From assembly GCA_028713975.1 (NCBI GenBank), contig JAQTNE010000003.1, forward strand, positions 124,001 to 188,000: a stretch of DNA of 64,000 bases, given 5' to 3'. Made by a program: the position numbers and the translations under genes. The notes beneath the pieces were generated by a model. It made no database searches. It was not told the DNA's origin and saw only the letters and a program-made list of their open reading frames with translations. Below, one piece after another: positions 60,849 to 64,000 of this stretch. This DNA is from Sulfuricella sp. (GTDB lineage Bacteria > Pseudomonadota > Gammaproteobacteria > Burkholderiales > Sulfuricellaceae). How positions within the stretch are numbered: the first letter of the stretch is position 1; the number at the start of each line of letters is the position of its first letter.

Positions 60849-62699
60849 TTGCCCTCTTTCATTCTTGTTACCAAAAAACAATCGGCACCAGAGTTTCGCG
60901 GAAAATGGGTCTATTTTGGCGAAAATTACCTGGATATGTGCCGCTGGGAAAAGCAGCTCGGCTCTGCAGAGAGGCTTTCCTATGCGCAATGGCTCCCACA
61001 GACTTTCAAGGAACTGAGCGGGACGTTTATTCAATGGGTTTCTGATCTGGGCAAGCCCTATGGAAGTTCGCTCGATTGGTGGATGACACGACTTTCGGGC
61101 CGGAACCCCTTGCAGACGCCGATTTTCTTGCACATCTGTTATATGGATATCCTGTACAAGCGGCTGCTTGGCGATCTTCAAAACGAGTGCCTGATCGTGT
61201 GCGAGGATTGGTTTTTATTGCGGATGATCGAAACGAACTTGAAGAATGCGGGTTATGCAACCCGGCGCAAGCCGTTCTGGCAGTTTAGCTTTGTATCCGC
61301 TGAACTGGCGTGTGTCCTGGAGGCTTGTGCCCGTTGGGGCTATGCCTTGGGTTACCAGCTCTTCGCTTTGTTGGTGGTGAAGCTCCTTTTCCGGTTCCGG
61401 GCGGAAGAGGCTTCAGGTAATAATGCAAAAAAAACAGTGATTATCCATACCTGTGTGGATGAGGCATGTTTTGGCGCGGATGGGAAATTTCATGACCGTT
61501 ATTTTGCAGGGCTTTCTGAATGGCTGGAGGAGGGGGGCTATCAGGTCTGGACTATTCCTTGGCTCTTCAATCTGAAGCGCCCGCTTTTTTCGGCTTATTT
61601 ATGGCTTCGGCGCTCCCCTGACAAATTCCTTATTCCAGAAAAATATCTAAGGTTATCCGATTATGTGATGCCGGTTTGGCAAATACTTAAGGGTGGGTGG
61701 GTACTGCGCGGCGATCACAATGTTTTGGATTATTGTGTCACGCCGCTCATTAAGCGCGAAAGGCGGGCCAATTTCTCTGCTGCCGGATGGATGCGCTTTT
61801 TGCTTTACATTCCCTTCCTTAAACGATGGACAAGAGAAGGGGGGCACTGCGACATATTGGTTGATATGTTTGAGAATATGCCTTGTGAGCGGACGTTGGT
61901 TCGAGCGATCAGGCAGTATTCATGTGAAGCACTAACGATCGGGTATCAGCATGCCACGATCATGGATGAGTTAATAGGCTACCGTGTAACTGCCGATGAA
62001 TGGGCCAGCCGGGTTTTCCCGGATCGTATCGTAACCAATGGCGTGGCCAATAGGGAGATTTTGGCCAATGAAGGATTTCCGAAAGGCGCCCTCATTGAAG
62101 GCCCTGCTTTTCGCTATAACTATCTGTTCAATCAAAATGGATCGGAATCAGGAGTAGCCAGACCGGCAGATAAAAAGAAAGTAATTTTGACTGTTTTGCT
62201 GCCAATGGATATTCCGGCGGCAGTGGAACTTTTGCTTGGAGTCGTCCGTATTGCCGACAAAGTGACTGCTGCTGGTCTGCGCGTCGAACTGAAGAATCAT
62301 CCAATGTCGCCTGAGGATAGGCTGATGCGGGCAGCGGGACTGTCACAGTTGCCATCAGGCTGGGATTGGACCAAGGAGGGCATGCGCGACCAACTGGATA
62401 AAACGGTCATCGCCATCGGCATGGGAACGGCTGCTTTGCTTGATGCCGCAGCGGCGGGCGTCCCCGTGATATGCTTGGGCCGCGAACTTGGCTTTTCCTA
62501 CAACCCACTGGAATGTTTGGGCAGTAAATATGCCAGTTGTCGTACGGTTGGTTCGGCGATGTTTCCACAGCGGTTTGCGGAAGTGGCGGGAGACGTGAGT
62601 GGGGACGAAGGGAGGCAATTAAAGCAATTGTCTTCCGATATTATCCTGGGTCTTGGTCGTCTCGACCATAAAAACTTTTTGTCATTTATACGGGAATGA
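60849..62699 (+). CDS. Putative surface-carbohydrate transferase (GT-B-like, possibly distant LIC12162 relative)
   Basis: VAIGMGTAALLDAAAAGVPVICLGRELGFSYNPL, VELKNHPMSPEDRLM; location in glycan island. Confidence 0.55.
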   Translation: MPSFILVTKKQSAPEFRGKWVYFGENYLDMCRWEKQLGSAERLSYAQWLPQTFKELSGTFIQWVSDLGKPYGSSLDWWMTRLSGRNPLQTPIFLHICYMDILYKRLLGDLQNECLIVCEDWFLLRMIETNLKNAGYATRRKPFWQFSFVSAELACVLEACARWGYALGYQLFALLVVKLLFRFRAEEASGNNAKKTVIIHTCVDEACFGADGKFHDRYFAGLSEWLEEGGYQVWTIPWLFNLKRPLFSAYLWLRRSPDKFLIPEKYLRLSDYVMPVWQILKGGWVLRGDHNVLDYCVTPLIKRERRANFSAAGWMRFLLYIPFLKRWTREGGHCDILVDMFENMPCERTLVRAIRQYSCEALTIGYQHATIMDELIGYRVTADEWASRVFPDRIVTNGVANREILANEGFPKGALIEGPAFRYNYLFNQNGSESGVARPADKKKVILTVLLPMDIPAAVELLLGVVRIADKVTAAGLRVELKNHPMSPEDRLMRAAGLSQLPSGWDWTKEGMRDQLDKTVIAIGMGTAALLDAAAAGVPVICLGRELGFSYNPLECLGSKYASCRTVGSAMFPQRFAEVAGDVSGDEGRQLKQLSSDIILGLGRLDHKNFLSFIRE

Positions 62700-63610
62700 T
62701 CCTGAGAAGATTAATAGATTTATTGTTGCGGCTGGCGCGACGCCTGGTTCGGATTTTGGCGGCATTTGAAGTGCGGATGGGCGGGCTTGACGAATCCAGT
62801 GATAAACACTTGGGGTGCGTGATACGGTCGACCATGAGCCATGATATGTATGGCGATCCAGATGAACAATATTACCGAAAACAATACTGGCATTGGATTG
62901 AGTGTGCCTTAAACGAGTCGAAGATATCCACTGGTGGTTTGGGGCTGGATTTGGGATGCGGGCAGGGCAGGCTGGCGACGCTTCTTGCTCGTTACTTGCA
63001 TCAGGGTTCGGTATTCGGGATTGATATTTCTGAGGCTGCAATTGCTCAGGCCAGGGTGTATGCGGAGAAAGAGGGCGTCTGCAACGCGGTCTATCAGGCA
63101 GACGATATTTTAGAGGTATTGGAATGCTCTGCCGACAAATCGGTAGATGTCATCCTGATGACAGAGGTTACTTTCTTCTACCCTGAATGGCGCGCCGCGC
63201 TTGATGAGATCAAGAGGGTTCTGAAGCCAGGAGGCATCGTGTGCGCAGCTTTTCGCCCGCTTTATTATAATGCGATGAGTTTGGCCGGCATTGGTATGTT
63301 TGAACAGGCCGATATGTTGTTGGCATCTCGCAGCGGTAATTTATTCGGGGGGGCGGTCCGGTTTACATGGCAGACTTCGGTGGAAATCGCTGCGCTTTTG
63401 CGCGATGAAATGGGTATGGAACTGCCTCATCTGGTTGGGATCGGTTGCTGTTCAGGTATCGAGGGCGATCCGCACGCATGCCTGGTTCGTCCGTCCCGGC
63501 TTGACGATAAAGATGCTAATGACCTTATGAAGCTGGAGCTGGCAATGGCTAAAGAAGTGCCGGATGCGGGGCGCTATATACTGGCGATCGCCCGAAAGGC
63601 GCAATTGTGA
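62696..63610 (+). CDS. Class I SAM-dependent methyltransferase
   Basis: GLGLDLGCGQGRLATLLARYLHQGSVFGIDISEAAIAQAR, EIKRVLKPGGIVCAAFRPL. Confidence 0.88.
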   Translation: MILRRLIDLLLRLARRLVRILAAFEVRMGGLDESSDKHLGCVIRSTMSHDMYGDPDEQYYRKQYWHWIECALNESKISTGGLGLDLGCGQGRLATLLARYLHQGSVFGIDISEAAIAQARVYAEKEGVCNAVYQADDILEVLECSADKSVDVILMTEVTFFYPEWRAALDEIKRVLKPGGIVCAAFRPLYYNAMSLAGIGMFEQADMLLASRSGNLFGGAVRFTWQTSVEIAALLRDEMGMELPHLVGIGCCSGIEGDPHACLVRPSRLDDKDANDLMKLELAMAKEVPDAGRYILAIARKAQL

Positions 63611-63620
63611 GAGGTGGTCT

Positions 63621-64000
63621 TTGATTCGTTTGTCCAAATCCGTTGTCGGTAAGCAGGAAATGGAAGCCGTGGCGGCTGTTCTGGAGCGTGGCTTTTTGGG
63701 GATGGGCCGTGAGGTTTGTTCTTTCGAGGAAGAGCTTTCCTCTTTTTTTTCAGCCAGGAGCGTTGCCTGCGTTAACACCGGAACCGCCGCCTTGCAGCTT
63801 GCGCTGCAAGCGGTTGGGGTTGGAGTTGGCGACGAGGTGTTGGTTCCCTCATTAACTTATGTCGCGTCGTTTCAGGCTATTTCCGCTTGTGGTGCAGTGC
63901 CAGTGGCGTGCGATGTATATGAGCGCAATGGGCTTCTCGATCTTGAAGATGCTGCCAGACGGATTTCGTCTCGAACCAAAGTGATTATGCCTGTCCATTA
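63621..64000 (+). CDS. DegT-family aminotransferase, truncated by window end
   Basis: TTG start; IRLSKSVVGKQEMEAVAAVLERGFLGMGREVCSFEEELSSFF...VNTGTAALQLALQAVGVGVGDEVLVPSLTYVAS. Confidence 0.85.
   Translation, partial: MIRLSKSVVGKQEMEAVAAVLERGFLGMGREVCSFEEELSSFFSARSVACVNTGTAALQLALQAVGVGVGDEVLVPSLTYVASFQAISACGAVPVACDVYERNGLLDLEDAARRISSRTKVIMPVH

Overview
This 64-kb window looks like a beta-proteobacterial chromosome segment; the taxon is inferred only from gene content and style. It has three parts. (1) At 1-15.8 kb there are two adjacent chemosensory operons: a Che set (CheY, STAS, CheA, MCP, CheW, CheR, CheD, CheB) and a Pil-Chp set (PilG, PilH, PilI, PilJ, ChpA-like). The ChpA-like kinase appears to have lost most of its C-terminal receiver domain. 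(2) At 15.8-30.4 kb there are housekeeping and LPS-core genes: uppP, a RAYT transposase flanked by REP/BIME palindromes, thiC with a TPP riboswitch, a Pcm-like methyltransferase, a TolC-family protein, waaA, waaC, a GT2, a nucleotide-sugar epimerase and rmlBACD. An IVP/four-helix-bundle gene sits inside the rml operon, flanked by inverted heptamer repeats. An EPS-associated MarR-type regulator follows. (3) At 30.4-64 kb there is a large mosaic surface-glycan island with two apparently separate CMP-ulosonate-like modules. The first is SIS / KdsC-like HAD / short NeuB without SAF domain / SpsF-like. The second is HpaI-type aldolase / KdsB-like / Gfo-Idh / SIS / SDR / divergent AroB-like cyclase / hydroxyacid dehydrogenase. 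The island also has DegT aminotransferases, two radical SAM enzymes, LIC12162-like transferase(s), a flippase and several methyltransferases. Gene remnants (radical SAM 3' end, cyclase 5' end), homopolymer tracts and a frame-offset start suggest active cassette reshuffling. The best candidate for an undescribed system is the aldolase + KdsB-like + AroB-like module. All functional names come from motif recognition in the supplied translations; no database search was run.
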